Assembly: GCA_011390885.1 (NCBI GenBank) | Contig: JAABRO010000011.1 | Span: forward strand, 124,001-188,000 | DNA: 64,000 nucleotides | Direction: 5' to 3' | Source of the DNA: Gemmatimonas sp. | GTDB taxonomy: Bacteria > Gemmatimonadota > Gemmatimonadetes > Gemmatimonadales > Gemmatimonadaceae | Shown: positions 1 through 8,713 of the stretch, in pieces | Layout: the number at the start of each line of letters is the position of its first letter | Numbering within the stretch: the first letter of the stretch is position 1 | The notes under the pieces: model-generated | Database searches by the model: none | What the model saw: only the letters and a program-made list of their open reading frames with translations | What the model was told of the DNA's origin: nothing | Made by a program: the position numbers and the translations under genes

Positions 1-167
1 AAGAGCACGTCCGCGTCGGTGAGCAGCAGCCCCGCGTTGCCCAGGCCGAGCGCCACGGTGCTCGCGGGCACGCGCAGCGCAAGCGGTCGCCCGAATGCCT
101 CCTGGGCGCCCGTCCGACTGGCCGCGACGAGCACGGCCAGCAGGGCGAGCCATGTCCCTCGCCTCAC
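1..167 (-). CDS. Exported PorV/PorQ-like protein, N-terminal fragment
   Basis: The gene runs off the left edge, so only about 55 residues are visible. Its GTG start overlaps the msrB stop by 4 bases (GTGA), which points to translational coupling. The N-terminus reads as a signal peptide: an RR-containing n-region, a Leu/Ala-rich core, and a likely cut after a Gly-Ala-Gln. The mature start includes [18 protein letters not shown], which resembles the opening of PorV/PorQ (UPF0164)-type outer-membrane barrel proteins, where an alanine/glycine-rich strand leads into a D-A-D motif. The family assignment is inference from a short stretch; the export signal is seen directly. Confidence 0.5.
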   Translation of the reverse strand, partial: MRRGTWLALLAVLVAASRTGAQEAFGRPLALRVPASTVALGLGNAGLLLTDADVL

Positions 168-571
168 GTGGCGCCCTCGGACGGCGCGAACCCCAGCGAC
201 GCGCTGTTCATGCAGTAGCGCAGCCCCGTGGGACGCGGCCCGTCGTCGAACACGTGCCCCAGGTGCGCGTCGCAGCGCGCGCAGTGCACCTCCGTGCGCA
301 CCATGAACCAGCTGCGGTCCTTCGTGGTCTCCACGGCCTCGGCAGCGATCGGCGCCCAGAAGCTGGGCCAGCCGGTGCCGGAGTCGAACTTGGTGTCGGA
401 CGCGAAGAGCGGCGCGCCGCAGCAGATGCAGGTGTACGTGCCGGCATCGTGATGGTCCCAGTACTCGCCCGTGAAGGCGGGCTCGGTCCCGTGCTGGCGC
501 GTGACCTTGAACTGGATCTTGGTGAGCTGCGCGGCCCACTCCTCGTCGGACTTGCGGATCTTGTCGGTCAT
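164..571 (-). CDS. msrB: Peptide-methionine (R)-S-oxide reductase MsrB
   Basis: MsrB reduces the R-diastereomer of methionine sulfoxide in oxidised proteins using thioredoxin. The 135-residue protein has the complete family signature: two zinc-binding CxxC pairs (CICC near residue 48 and CARC near 97), [10 protein letters not shown], and the catalytic cysteine in RYCMNSASL near residue 120. I chose the ATG at 571; a GTG directly before it (574) would add one residue. No signal peptide is present, so it is cytoplasmic. Its start lies only 7 bases from the divergent acyltransferase start, and msrA follows that gene, so the two halves of the Met-sulfoxide repair system flank one divergent control region. 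Confidence 0.97.
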   Translation of the reverse strand: MTDKIRKSDEEWAAQLTKIQFKVTRQHGTEPAFTGEYWDHHDAGTYTCICCGAPLFASDTKFDSGTGWPSFWAPIAAEAVETTKDRSWFMVRTEVHCARCDAHLGHVFDDGPRPTGLRYCMNSASLGFAPSEGAT

Positions 572-578
572 CACTCAA

Positions 579-1217
579 ATGAACGCGATGATCCAGCCCC
601 TCGCCAGCGGGGCGGAGGCGCCGACGCCCCGCCCGGAACTCGGTCCTGCCGTGCCCCAGCACCGGGGCCGGTTCGTCCGCGCACTCGGCCATGCCGTGCT
701 GCGCCTCGCCGGCTGGCGCCTCACCGGCACGATCCCCGACCTGCCGCGCTTCGTCGTGATCGTCGCCCCGCACACCTCGAACTGGGACTTCATCATCGGC
801 CTCGCCACGAAGTGGGCGCTGGGCTTCCACGTCACCTTCCTGGCCAAGGACGCGCTGTTCCGTCCGCCGCTGGGGTGGTTCATGCGCGCCGTGGGCGGCA
901 TGCCGGTGGACCGGTCGGCCCCGAACGCGATGGTGGACCGCACCGCCCGCGAGTTCGCCACGCGCGAGCGCATGGTGCTCGTGCTCGCGCCCGAGGGCAC
1001 GCGGCACAGGGTCACGAAGTGGCGCAGCGGCTTCTGGCACATCGCGCGCACGGCCGACGTTCCCGTGGTGTGCGCGGCGATCGACTGGGGCGCGAAACAG
1101 GTGCGGTTCGGCCCCACGCTCACCGTGCGCCCCGACGTCGACCCCGAGGTGGACATCGCGCGCATCAAGTCGCACTACGACGACGTGCGCGGCTTCCACC
1201 CTGCCCTCCAGGCCTGA
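579..1217 (+). CDS. Lysophospholipid acyltransferase (PlsC-like) family protein
   Basis: This is a glycerolipid acyltransferase-fold protein of 212 residues. It shows the HX4D catalytic motif (HTSNWD, His65 and Asp70) and the substrate-binding PEGTR block at residues 138-142. The spacing is normal for the 1-acyl-glycerol-3-phosphate acyltransferase family. The exact acceptor cannot be read from sequence. Length and the HTSNWDF wording match small PlsC-like proteins rather than the housekeeping PlsC. I chose the ATG at 579; an upstream reading would run antisense into msrB. It is followed after 10 bases by msrA on the same strand, probably as one transcript. Confidence 0.85.
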   Translation: MNAMIQPLASGAEAPTPRPELGPAVPQHRGRFVRALGHAVLRLAGWRLTGTIPDLPRFVVIVAPHTSNWDFIIGLATKWALGFHVTFLAKDALFRPPLGWFMRAVGGMPVDRSAPNAMVDRTAREFATRERMVLVLAPEGTRHRVTKWRSGFWHIARTADVPVVCAAIDWGAKQVRFGPTLTVRPDVDPEVDIARIKSHYDDVRGFHPALQA

Positions 1218-1227
1218 CCGCTCCGCC

Positions 1228-1806
1228 GTGCCCCGAGCCGTGCTCTCCGTGACCAACGACGCTGCCGCCTCGCCCCTCGCCGTCGCCACCCTTGGCGGCG
1301 GCTGCTTCTGGTGCCTCGACGCCGTGTACCGCGAACTGCGTGGCGTGCACGCCGTCGTCTCGGGGTACATGGGCGGCGCCATGCGCAACCCCACGTACGA
1401 AGCCGTGTGCGCCGGCATCACCGGTCACGCCGAAGTCGTGCAGGTGACCTTCGATCCGTCGGTCATCGGCTTCCGCGACCTGCTCGACGTGTTCTTCGTG
1501 ATTCACGACCCCACCACGCTCAACCGCCAGGGCTACGACGAGGGCACGCAGTATCGCTCGGTGATCTTCACGCACGACGACGCGCAGCGCGAGACGGCCG
1601 ACGCCGTGATTGCCGAGCTTGGCGCGCAGCGACTGTGGGCCGACCCCATCGTGACCGAGGTGACGCCGGCGGAGACGTTCTGGCCCGCCGAGGCGTACCA
1701 CCAGGACTACTTCACGCACAACCCGGGCGCGCCCTACTGCGTGGCTGTGGTGGCGCCCAAGGTGGCGAAGGCGCGCAAGGTGTTCTTCGAGCGGCTGCGG
1801 GCATAG
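1228..1806 (+). CDS. msrA: Peptide-methionine (S)-S-oxide reductase MsrA
   Basis: MsrA reduces the S-diastereomer of methionine sulfoxide. The active site GCFWC is present (Cys26 nucleophile, Cys29), followed by GYMGG and the family block around YRSVIF and the C-terminal AYHQDYF. At 192 residues it is full length and single-domain, not fused to MsrB. The GTG at 1228 is used here; in-frame GTGs at 1240 and 1249 are also possible because no clear ribosome site distinguishes them. It follows the acyltransferase by 10 bases. MsrB lies on the other side of the divergent promoter region, so both stereospecific enzymes are kept in one locus. Confidence 0.95.
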   Translation: MPRAVLSVTNDAAASPLAVATLGGGCFWCLDAVYRELRGVHAVVSGYMGGAMRNPTYEAVCAGITGHAEVVQVTFDPSVIGFRDLLDVFFVIHDPTTLNRQGYDEGTQYRSVIFTHDDAQRETADAVIAELGAQRLWADPIVTEVTPAETFWPAEAYHQDYFTHNPGAPYCVAVVAPKVAKARKVFFERLRA

Positions 1807-1929
1807 CACGCCCCCGGGGGCGCGGGTCGACGGCCTCGGCCGCGGGCGGGCGTCCGCCAAACCCGACGCCAGCGTCATATTTTTTCGTGGCCGCCCCTTT
1901 CGCCCGTCACGACGGCGCTGAACATTTCG

Positions 1930-1953
1930 GGGTCCCCCCGCGAGGGGGTCCCC
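1930..1953 (+). promoter_or_regulatory. Leader hairpin upstream of fadN
   Basis: Five C residues, a GCGA tetraloop and five G residues form a perfect stem. Beyond a 2x2 internal loop, three more G-C pairs extend it. It lies about 85 bases before the fadN start, between an AT-rich patch (CATATTTTTT, 1876-1885) and the gene. It may be a leader structure or part of a terminator for msrA. No regulator site is recognised. Confidence 0.3.
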
Positions 1954-2036
1954 AGTGCCGTCCCGCGCTGCGCCACACGCCGGATCCTCCCTGATCCGGT
2001 GCCCGCAGTCCGGGACGACGCCCCACCGGAGAGTTC

Positions 2037-4331
2037 ATGCGCGTCACGACCGTCGGCGTCGTGGGTGCCGGCGCGATGGGGAGCGGCATTGCCGCCCTCG
2101 CCGCCTCGGCCGGCCTCCGCGTCGTCCTGCTCGACATGCCTGGCGCCCCCGATCGAAGCGGGCCGGCCAAGGGCGGGCTCCAGAAGGCCCTCAAGGCCAA
2201 GCCCGCCGCCTTCATGCACCCGAGCGCCGCGACGCGCGTGCGCTGCGGCAACACCGAGGATCATCTCGACTGGCTCGCCGAGTGCGACTGGATCGTGGAG
2301 GCGATCATCGAGTTGCCGGAGCCCAAGCAGCAGCTCTTCGCGCGTCTCGAGCCGCTGCTCAAGCCGTCGGCCATCGTGACGACGAACACGTCGGGCATCC
2401 CCATGGCGCGGCTGCTCGAGGGACGGAGCGAACGCTTCCGCCGCCGCTTCCTTGGCACGCACTTCTTCAATCCGCCGCGCTACATGCACCTGCTGGAGCT
2501 GATCCCCACGCCGGAGACGGACCCGGCGGTGATCGGCGCCATGCGCACCTTCGCCGAGCGCATTCTGGGCAAGGGCACGGTCGTGGCGAAGGACGTGCCG
2601 GGGTTCATCGCGAACCGGCTCGGCGTGTACGGCATGGTGAGCACCATGCGCCGCATGATGGAGCACGGCCTCACGATCGACGAGGTGGACGGCCTCACCG
2701 GCGCGCTCGTGGGGCGCGCGAAGAGCGCGACCTTCCGCACCGGCGACCTCTCGGGGCTCGATGTGCTCGCGCACGTGACGCGTGGCATGGCCGAGGCCAC
2801 GGGCGAGGACCTCGCGCTCCCCGAGTGGGTGCACGGGCTCGTGGCGCAGGGCAGGCTCGGTGACAAGACGGGCGCCGGCTTCTACCAGAAGGCGAAGGAC
2901 GGCGTGCTCACATACGATTGGCGCACCGGCGCCTACGCGCCACAGCAGCGGCTCGGCGGTGGTGACATCGGCCAGCTCACACGACAGCCACACGCGGCGC
3001 GACTGCGCGGCGCGCGCGAACTCACCGGCGCGCACGGCGCCTTCCTGCGCGATCACCTGGTGGACGCGGCGCACTACGCGCTGACGCTCGCTCCCACCCT
3101 GGCGCACGACGTGGTCGCGATCGACCGCGCGCTGCAGTGGGGCTATGGCTGGGAGATCGGCCCGTTCCAGGTCATCGACGCACTCGGGCACGAGTGGCTC
3201 GCCACGCAGTTCGCGGCGCGCGGCCTCGAGGTGCCGTCGCTGCTCGGGCTCGCGCAGGGCGCGTTCTACAAGGGCGGAGAGTACCTCACCTTCAGCGGTG
3301 TGTACGAACCGATCCCCGCGATCCCCGGCAACATCAACCTCGCGCTGCAGCACGAGGCAGGCCGCACCGTGGAGGACGATGGCACGGCGCGCCTGGTGGA
3401 TCTCGGCGACGGCGTGCTCTGCTTCGAGTTCCGCAGCAAGATGAACACGCTCGGGCAGACGCTGCTCGAGGGGCTCGCGAAGGCGATGCGCAAGGTGGAG
3501 CGCGGCGGCTACGCCGGTCTCGTGCTCGGCAACGACGACGCGCGCACCTTCAGCGCCGGCGCCGACCTCGCCGCCGTGTCCTTCGGCGTGGCCGCCGGCG
3601 CGTGGGACGAGATCAACGAGAGCATCAATGGCTTCCAGCAGTCGGTCATGTCGATCCGGCGCGCGCCGTTCCCGGTAGTCGTGGCCGCGCACGGCCTCAC
3701 GCTGGGTGGTGGCTGTGAGTTCGCGCTGCACGCCGATCGCGTGCAGGCGGCGGCGGAGACCTACATGGGGCTCGTGGAGGTGGGCGTCGGTGTGCTGCCG
3801 GGTGGCGGCGGCACAAAGGAACTCGCCTTCCGCTTCACCGAGGCGCTCGCGCCGTACGAGGAGGCCGATCCGTTCGAGGCGATCAAGCGCGCCTTCAAGC
3901 TGATCGCCTTCGCGACCGCGAGCACCAGCGCACCGGAGGCGCGCGCACTCGGCTACCTCCAGGCGAGCGACCGCATCAGCATGAACCGCGACACGCTGCT
4001 CAGCGACGCGAAGCAGCGCGTGCTCGACCTCGCGCCCGACTACGTACCGCCAGCGGAGAAGCGCATGCGCGCGCTCGGCCGCGACGGTTTCGGCAACCTG
4101 CTGTACGCCCTCTGGGCCGCGCAGGAGGCCGGTCAGGCCTCGGCCCATGACGTGCGCGTGGGACGCGCGGTGGCATACGTGCTGTGCGGTGGTGACGGTG
4201 CACCGCGCGAGGTGAGCGAACAGGACCTGCTCGACCTCGAGCGCGAACAGTTCCTGTCGCTGCTCGGCACCAAGGAAACCCAGGCCCGCATCGAGCACAT
4301 GCTCCAGACGGGCAAGCCCCTTCGCAACTGA
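2037..4331 (+). CDS. fadN: FadN-type bifunctional 3-hydroxyacyl-CoA dehydrogenase / enoyl-CoA hydratase
   Basis: This 764-residue beta-oxidation enzyme hydrates enoyl-CoA and oxidises the resulting 3-hydroxyacyl-CoA with NAD. The domain order is dehydrogenase first and hydratase/isomerase last, as in Bacillus FadN and opposite to E. coli FadB. The Rossmann motif GAGAMGSG is at residues 10-17 and the dehydrogenase block GTHFFNPPRYMHL is near residue 140. The C-terminal crotonase half carries SAGADL and LTLGGGCEFALHADR, which form the oxyanion hole. An A/G-rich site (GGAGAG) precedes the ATG. It is followed by the thiolase fadA, and the two form a classic operon. A roughly 230-base leader region separates it from msrA. 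Confidence 0.95.
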   Translation: MRVTTVGVVGAGAMGSGIAALAASAGLRVVLLDMPGAPDRSGPAKGGLQKALKAKPAAFMHPSAATRVRCGNTEDHLDWLAECDWIVEAIIELPEPKQQLFARLEPLLKPSAIVTTNTSGIPMARLLEGRSERFRRRFLGTHFFNPPRYMHLLELIPTPETDPAVIGAMRTFAERILGKGTVVAKDVPGFIANRLGVYGMVSTMRRMMEHGLTIDEVDGLTGALVGRAKSATFRTGDLSGLDVLAHVTRGMAEATGEDLALPEWVHGLVAQGRLGDKTGAGFYQKAKDGVLTYDWRTGAYAPQQRLGGGDIGQLTRQPHAARLRGARELTGAHGAFLRDHLVDAAHYALTLAPTLAHDVVAIDRALQWGYGWEIGPFQVIDALGHEWLATQFAARGLEVPSLLGLAQGAFYKGGEYLTFSGVYEPIPAIPGNINLALQHEAGRTVEDDGTARLVDLGDGVLCFEFRSKMNTLGQTLLEGLAKAMRKVERGGYAGLVLGNDDARTFSAGADLAAVSFGVAAGAWDEINESINGFQQSVMSIRRAPFPVVVAAHGLTLGGGCEFALHADRVQAAAETYMGLVEVGVGVLPGGGGTKELAFRFTEALAPYEEADPFEAIKRAFKLIAFATASTSAPEARALGYLQASDRISMNRDTLLSDAKQRVLDLAPDYVPPAEKRMRALGRDGFGNLLYALWAAQEAGQASAHDVRVGRAVAYVLCGGDGAPREVSEQDLLDLEREQFLSLLGTKETQARIEHMLQTGKPLRN

Positions 4332-4354
4332 TGACGACCAGGGAGAATGCACAC

Positions 4355-5524
4355 ATGAACGACGTCGTGATCGTCAGTTGCGTGCGCACTGCCGTGGGCC
4401 GAGGCAAGGCCGACGGGGCGCTCGCGTCGGTGCACCCGGTGGACCTGTCGGCCACCGTGATGCGCGCGGCCATCGAACGCGCGGGCATCGATCCCGCGCA
4501 GGTGGACGACGTGCAGTGGGGATGCGCGATGCCCGAAGCCTCGCAGGGACTCAATCACGGACGGCTCGCATGGCTGCGCGCGGGCTATCCCGTGGAGACG
4601 CCGGCGGCCACGATCAATCGCTTCTGCTCGTCCGGGCTGCAGGCGGTGGCGTACGGTGCGCAGGCCATCATCGCCGGCCACGCCGACGTGGTGCTCGCGG
4701 GCGGCATCGAGATGATGTCGCAGGTGCCCATGTCGGGCTATCACACGCGTCTCTCGCCCGAGATCACCGAGAGCTACATCGGCATGGGCTTCACGGCGGA
4801 ACGCGTGGCGCAGCGCTGGGGAATCACGCGCGAGATGGCGGACGACTTCGCCTACGCGTCGCAGCAGAAGGCCGGCGCGGCGCTGGCGGGCAAGGTGTTC
4901 GCGCCCGAGATCGTGCCCGTCACGGTCACGCGTGACGCGTGGCAGGGCGCGACGCGCACCACCACCGAGCACGTGGTGGACACCGACGAGTGCCCGCGCC
5001 CCGAGACCACGCGTGAGGCCATGGCCGGCCTGCGCCCCGCGTTCTCGGCGAAGGGCACGGTCACGGCCGGCAATGCGTCGCCCTTCTCGGACGGCGCCGC
5101 GGCCGTGCTCGTGATGAGCCGACGCAAGGCCGACGAACTCGGGCTGCGTCCGCTCGCGCGCTTCGTGACGTTCGCCGTGGCCGGCGTGTCCCCCGACATC
5201 ATGGGCGTGGGACCGATCCACGCGATCCCGAAGGCGCTCGGGCGCGCCGGCCTGTCGCTCGGCGACATTGCCCTCATCGAGTTCAACGAGGCGTTCGCCG
5301 CGCAGGCGCTCGCCGTGATGCACGAACTGCAGATGGACCCGGCGCGCACCAACGTGAACGGCGGCGCGATCGCACTCGGTCACCCGCTCGGCGCCACGGG
5401 GGCCAAGCTCACCACGCAGCTCGTGCACGAACTGCAGCGGCGTGGCGGCGGCATGGGACTGGTCACCATGTGCATCGGCGGCGGCATGGGCGCCGCGGGC
5501 GTGTTCGAGGTGTACCCGGGGTGA
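4355..5524 (+). CDS. fadA: Acetyl-CoA C-acyltransferase (3-ketoacyl-CoA thiolase)
   Basis: Thiolase cleaves 3-ketoacyl-CoA with CoA to give acetyl-CoA and a shortened acyl-CoA. The 389-residue protein has the nucleophile Cys91 in NRFCSSGLQ, the GHPLGATG histidine motif and the C-terminal acid/base cysteine in CIGGGMGA. An ATG overlapping the fadN stop (4331, TGATG) is in frame. The better start is the ATG at 4355, because AGGGAG at 4340-4345 sits 9 bases before it and the protein then begins with the usual MNDVVIVSCVRTAVG. It is co-transcribed with fadN and is followed by a strong bidirectional hairpin. Confidence 0.96.
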   Translation: MNDVVIVSCVRTAVGRGKADGALASVHPVDLSATVMRAAIERAGIDPAQVDDVQWGCAMPEASQGLNHGRLAWLRAGYPVETPAATINRFCSSGLQAVAYGAQAIIAGHADVVLAGGIEMMSQVPMSGYHTRLSPEITESYIGMGFTAERVAQRWGITREMADDFAYASQQKAGAALAGKVFAPEIVPVTVTRDAWQGATRTTTEHVVDTDECPRPETTREAMAGLRPAFSAKGTVTAGNASPFSDGAAAVLVMSRRKADELGLRPLARFVTFAVAGVSPDIMGVGPIHAIPKALGRAGLSLGDIALIEFNEAFAAQALAVMHELQMDPARTNVNGGAIALGHPLGATGAKLTTQLVHELQRRGGGMGLVTMCIGGGMGAAGVFEVYPG

Positions 5525-5600
5525 CATGATCGGCGGCGCGGGTGCGCCCGCGCCACTGCGGGATGCGCGTCGACACGGACGCGAATCGCTCGTGGAACGA

Positions 5601-5637
5601 CAGCGGGGCACCGACCGGTGTGGTCGGTGCCCCGCTG
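5601..5637. terminator. Bidirectional terminator hairpin between fadA and the CHRD lipoprotein
   Basis: A perfect 16-bp stem (5601-5616 with 5622-5637) closes a 5-base loop GGTGT. The convergent genes end on each side. Only a weak T-rich stretch (TGGTTT) follows on the plus strand, so it departs from the classical U-tract terminator. Confidence 0.8.
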
Positions 5638-5661
5638 TGGTTTCGTGCAAACGAACGATCC

Positions 5662-6201
5662 TTACATCGGCGCGCTGGTGGTCTGCGCGCGCAGCTCACC
5701 CTTGGGGTTGGCCTTGGTGTGGATGTTCGTGTAGGCACCGCCGGTGCGCACCGTCTCGCGCAGGTCATCGAACGTGACCCCTTCGGGGAGTGCCGTCTCG
5801 CGCGTGATCGTGCCCATCGCCACCGAGCCGTTGGCGAAGTCGGCGCCGTCCGCGTTGCTGTACAGCGTCGCGATCACGGGGCCCGCCTCCTCCGCACCGC
5901 CGCGATGGATGTGCACCGCCGTGACGCCCATCACGTCGAGGCCGTTGACGACGAAGCCGATGCTGTCGGCATACACCATGTACGTGGCCTCGGCCTGTGC
6001 CTTCGACGCCACCGGATCGGGGCGTTCCTGCGCACCGCTGAGCGTGCTGACGAGCATTTCCATGGACGGCGCTTCGCTGATCATCTCGGCCGTGGGCTCG
6101 GACGACGCGTCGGCGGCCGTATCGGCGCCGCCGCCGCAGGCAGCGAGCAGGAGCGACGCACCGAGGGTGATCGGGACAATGGCAGGGCGCAGCAGGGACA
6201 T
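5662..6201 (-). CDS. CHRD-domain lipoprotein
   Basis: This is a 179-residue exported lipoprotein. The signal peptide ends in the lipobox LAAC with Cys22. An Asp/Ser/Thr-rich linker then leads to a CHRD domain, recognised from LSGAQERP, the VHIHRGG block and GELRAQ near the end. CHRD domains occur in extracellular proteins of bacteria and in chordin; their function here is unknown. The start is set by GGAGG at 6206-6210, just upstream of the ATG. Further upstream in-frame codons would place cytoplasmic residues before the signal peptide and are rejected. Confidence 0.85.
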   Translation of the reverse strand: MSLLRPAIVPITLGASLLLAACGGGADTAADASSEPTAEMISEAPSMEMLVSTLSGAQERPDPVASKAQAEATYMVYADSIGFVVNGLDVMGVTAVHIHRGGAEEAGPVIATLYSNADGADFANGSVAMGTITRETALPEGVTFDDLRETVRTGGAYTNIHTKANPKGELRAQTTSAPM

Positions 6202-6288
6202 GATTCCTCCGAGAGGAGCGGGTGGGGTGGGCGCGCCGAACCGGCGGCCTCCGAACCGGAAATGGCTCATGGTGGGTGGGCAAACGGG

Positions 6289-6294
6289 AATATA
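6289..6294 (-). promoter_or_regulatory. Candidate -10 box for the CHRD lipoprotein gene
   Basis: On the minus strand the hexamer TATATT lies about 88 bases before the start codon, in an otherwise GC-rich context. It would give a leader of about 80 bases. No convincing -35 box is seen. Confidence 0.35.
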
Positions 6295-6376
6295 CTCCGC
6301 GTTCACTCCGGTGGTTCCGTGCCAGCACGTGCCGTGGGCGTGTGTGACGAAGGACACCGGACGCCGATGCGCTGTC

Positions 6377-7474
6377 TTACGGCCGTCCGATGCGCCCCGA
6401 ATCGATCGACGCTACAGCCACGCGACTGAGCAACTCCACCGCCTCGCCCAACCGTGCGAAGCGCGGATCGCTCGTGAGTCCGCGCTCGAAGCGCGCGACG
6501 AGCTGCTGCGCCACGATCGCGAGCTTGAACACGCCGTACACGTGACAGAAGACGGGATGCGCGACGTCGCGTCCACTGCGCTCGGCGTAGCGCATGACGA
6601 GCTCGTGTCGCGATGGCATGCCGGGGTGCGTGGTGATGCCGAGGCCCAGCGCTCGCAGCAGCGGTGGGTCGTCCGGCTCGATCCAGTACGCGAGCGTCGT
6701 GCCCAGGTCGAGCATCGGACAGCCCACGGTGGCCATTTCCCAGTCGAGGATGGCGCACACGCGTGTGAGGTCGGCACGATCGAGCACGAGGTTGTCGAAC
6801 TTGAAGTCGTTATGCAGCAGGGACACGCCCGCATCATCCGGGCGGTTCGCCTCGAGCCACGCCGCGATTGCATCGAGACGCGGCACGTCGCGCGTGCGCG
6901 CCTTCTCCCACCGCGCGGTCCAGCCTCGCACCTGGCGCTCCACGTAGCCCGCGCCGCGGCCGAGGCCGGCGAGCCCGAGAGACGCCACGTCGAGCCGGTG
7001 CAGTGCGACCAGTTCGTCGACGAACGCGTCCGCGAGCCGCGCGGCGATCGACGCATCGAAGTGCGCGCCCTCGGGGGGCGCCGCGCGCAGGATCACGCCG
7101 TCCACGTACGTCATGAGGTAGAACGGCGCGCCCAGCACGCTCTCGTCGTCGCAGGCCGCGAGCGGCTGGGGCACCTGCAGCCCGGCCGCGTACAGCGCGG
7201 CGAGCACCCGGTGTTCGCGCAGCACATCGTGCGCCGCGCCCTCACGCTCGCCGCGCGGCGGCCGGCGCAGCACCATCGGCCGCGCGGCGCCATGCACCCG
7301 ATACGTGAGGTTGGAGAAGCCGCTCATGAACTGCGTGAGGCGCAGCGGATCGTGTCCCGTGCCGAGCAGATGCGGGGCCGCGGCATGCAGCCACGCCGTG
7401 AGCGAGGCGGCGTCGAGCACCTCGCCCGGTCGCATGGCGACCGTGTCGTGTGGCCCACCCGCTGCGTCGCTCAC
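6377..7474 (-). CDS. APH-family phosphotransferase (ACAD10/11 or LvaA-like small-molecule kinase)
   Basis: The protein (365 residues) is an aminoglycoside phosphotransferase/choline-kinase-fold enzyme. The catalytic loop HNDFKFDN and the metal-binding ILDWE are both intact, as is the N-terminal nucleotide region around MVLRRPP. Proteins of this subtype partner with acyl-CoA dehydrogenases: they are fused to one in mammalian ACAD10/11, and separate as LvaA in Pseudomonas putida, where the kinase phosphorylates a 4-hydroxyacyl-CoA. It is the last gene of an SDR, dehydrogenase, kinase operon, 24 bases after the dehydrogenase. That context favours an acyl-CoA substrate over antibiotic resistance. 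GTG at 7474 is used; an internal ATG at 7435 is possible. Confidence 0.88.
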   Translation of the reverse strand: MSDAAGGPHDTVAMRPGEVLDAASLTAWLHAAAPHLLGTGHDPLRLTQFMSGFSNLTYRVHGAARPMVLRRPPRGEREGAAHDVLREHRVLAALYAAGLQVPQPLAACDDESVLGAPFYLMTYVDGVILRAAPPEGAHFDASIAARLADAFVDELVALHRLDVASLGLAGLGRGAGYVERQVRGWTARWEKARTRDVPRLDAIAAWLEANRPDDAGVSLLHNDFKFDNLVLDRADLTRVCAILDWEMATVGCPMLDLGTTLAYWIEPDDPPLLRALGLGITTHPGMPSRHELVMRYAERSGRDVAHPVFCHVYGVFKLAIVAQQLVARFERGLTSDPRFARLGEAVELLSRVAVASIDSGRIGRP

Positions 7475-7498
7475 CCGAGCCGGGCCGGGCGCGCGCGA

Positions 7499-8713
7499 TC
7501 AGCCACGGCGATGGGCGTCCAGGGCGCGCCGCGCAATCACCGTCTTGTGCACCTCGTCCGCCCCGTCGTAGATGCGCGCCGCCCGTTCGTGGCGATACCA
7601 CCACGCGATCGGCGTGTCGTCGGTCATGCCGAGCGCCCCGTGCACCTGCAGCGCACGATCCAGCACTCGCTGCAGCACGTTCGCCACGAACACCTTGATG
7701 TACGCCACCTCGGCGCGTGCTGCCCGCTGCCCGTCGCGCTCGATGCGCGCCGCGGCATCGAGCACCATGAGCCGCGCAGCGTGGATCTCGATGCGCGACT
7801 CCGCGATCCAGAACTGCACCTGCTGCTGCTCGGCCAGCGGATGGCCGGGCGTGAGCTCGCGCGAGAGCGCGTACCGGCACATGAGCGCGAAGGCGCGCTC
7901 GCACACGCCGATCCAGCGCATGCAGTGGTGAATGCGACCGGGGCCCAGGCGCTCCTGCGCCAGCATGAATCCCGCGCCCGCGTCGCCGAGGCGATTGTCC
8001 ACCGGCACGCGCACGTTCTCGAGCGTCACTTCGGCGTGGCTCGCCCAGCCGCCGCCCGTCTCGCCCATCACGGAGATGTTGCGCACGAGCGTGAAGCCGG
8101 GCGTGGGGAGCGGCACAATGATCTGCGACGCGCGCGCGTGCGGCGTCGCCTCCGGCTCGGTCACCGCCATCACGATGGCGAACGCGGCCCCGTCGGCACT
8201 CGACGTGAACCACTTGTGCCCCGTGATCACGTACTCGTCGCCATCGCGCACCGCGCGCGTGGAGAGCTGCGTGGGATTGGAGCCCGCGTGCTCCGGCTCC
8301 GTCATCGCGAAGCAGCTGCGGATCTCACCGCGCGCCAGCGGACCCAGCCACCGCGCCTGCTGCTCCGCGGTGCCGAACTGGTGCAGCAGCTCCATGTTCC
8401 CCACATCGGGCGCCTGGCAGTTGCACACGTAGTGGCCGAAGGGCGTGGTGCCGAGCACCTCGGACAGCTGCGCGAACGCGGAGAGCGACAGCCCCTGCCC
8501 GCCAAGCGCGACGGGCAGGAACGGTGCCCACAGGCCGCGTTGCCTGGCGTCGGCGCGCAGTCGCGCGAGCTGTGGTTCGATCGTGGCCCAGTCGCCGTGC
8601 AGCAGCGCCGGCTCGCACGGGATCAGCACCTCGCGCACGAAGGCGCGCGCCGCGTCCAGCAGCCGCTCGAGCGTCGACTCGGCCACGTCGCGCGCGTGCG
8701 CCCCTGCACTCAC
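7499..8713 (-). CDS. Acyl-CoA dehydrogenase (ACAD11/LvaC-like)
   Basis: This 404-residue flavoprotein belongs to the acyl-CoA dehydrogenase family. It carries the FAD/substrate blocks CFAMTEPEHAGSN and GHKWFTSSADGA, and a C-terminal RIYDGADEVHKT. The GTG start at 8713 overlaps the stop of the upstream SDR by 4 bases, so the two are translationally coupled. Members near ACAD10/11 and LvaC do not simply desaturate. With a partner kinase they rearrange phosphorylated 4-hydroxyacyl-CoA, a role known from those systems and only inferred here. A general short- or branched-chain dehydrogenase remains the alternative. Confidence 0.9.
   Translation of the reverse strand: MSAGAHARDVAESTLERLLDAARAFVREVLIPCEPALLHGDWATIEPQLARLRADARQRGLWAPFLPVALGGQGLSLSAFAQLSEVLGTTPFGHYVCNCQAPDVGNMELLHQFGTAEQQARWLGPLARGEIRSCFAMTEPEHAGSNPTQLSTRAVRDGDEYVITGHKWFTSSADGAAFAIVMAVTEPEATPHARASQIIVPLPTPGFTLVRNISVMGETGGGWASHAEVTLENVRVPVDNRLGDAGAGFMLAQERLGPGRIHHCMRWIGVCERAFALMCRYALSRELTPGHPLAEQQQVQFWIAESRIEIHAARLMVLDAAARIERDGQRAARAEVAYIKVFVANVLQRVLDRALQVHGALGMTDDTPIAWWYRHERAARIYDGADEVHKTVIARRALDAHRRG

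Noticed and set aside
1809-1822. Palindrome CGCCCCCGGGGGCG after msrA as a terminator
   Set aside because: It has no loop and no T-run beside it, so it cannot form a normal hairpin; it may be a protein site or chance in GC-rich DNA.
1875-4352. Long open frame on the minus strand over fadN
   Set aside because: It is composed of Arg/His/Ala-rich shadow sequence opposite a clear FadN; no family motif or start signal is present.
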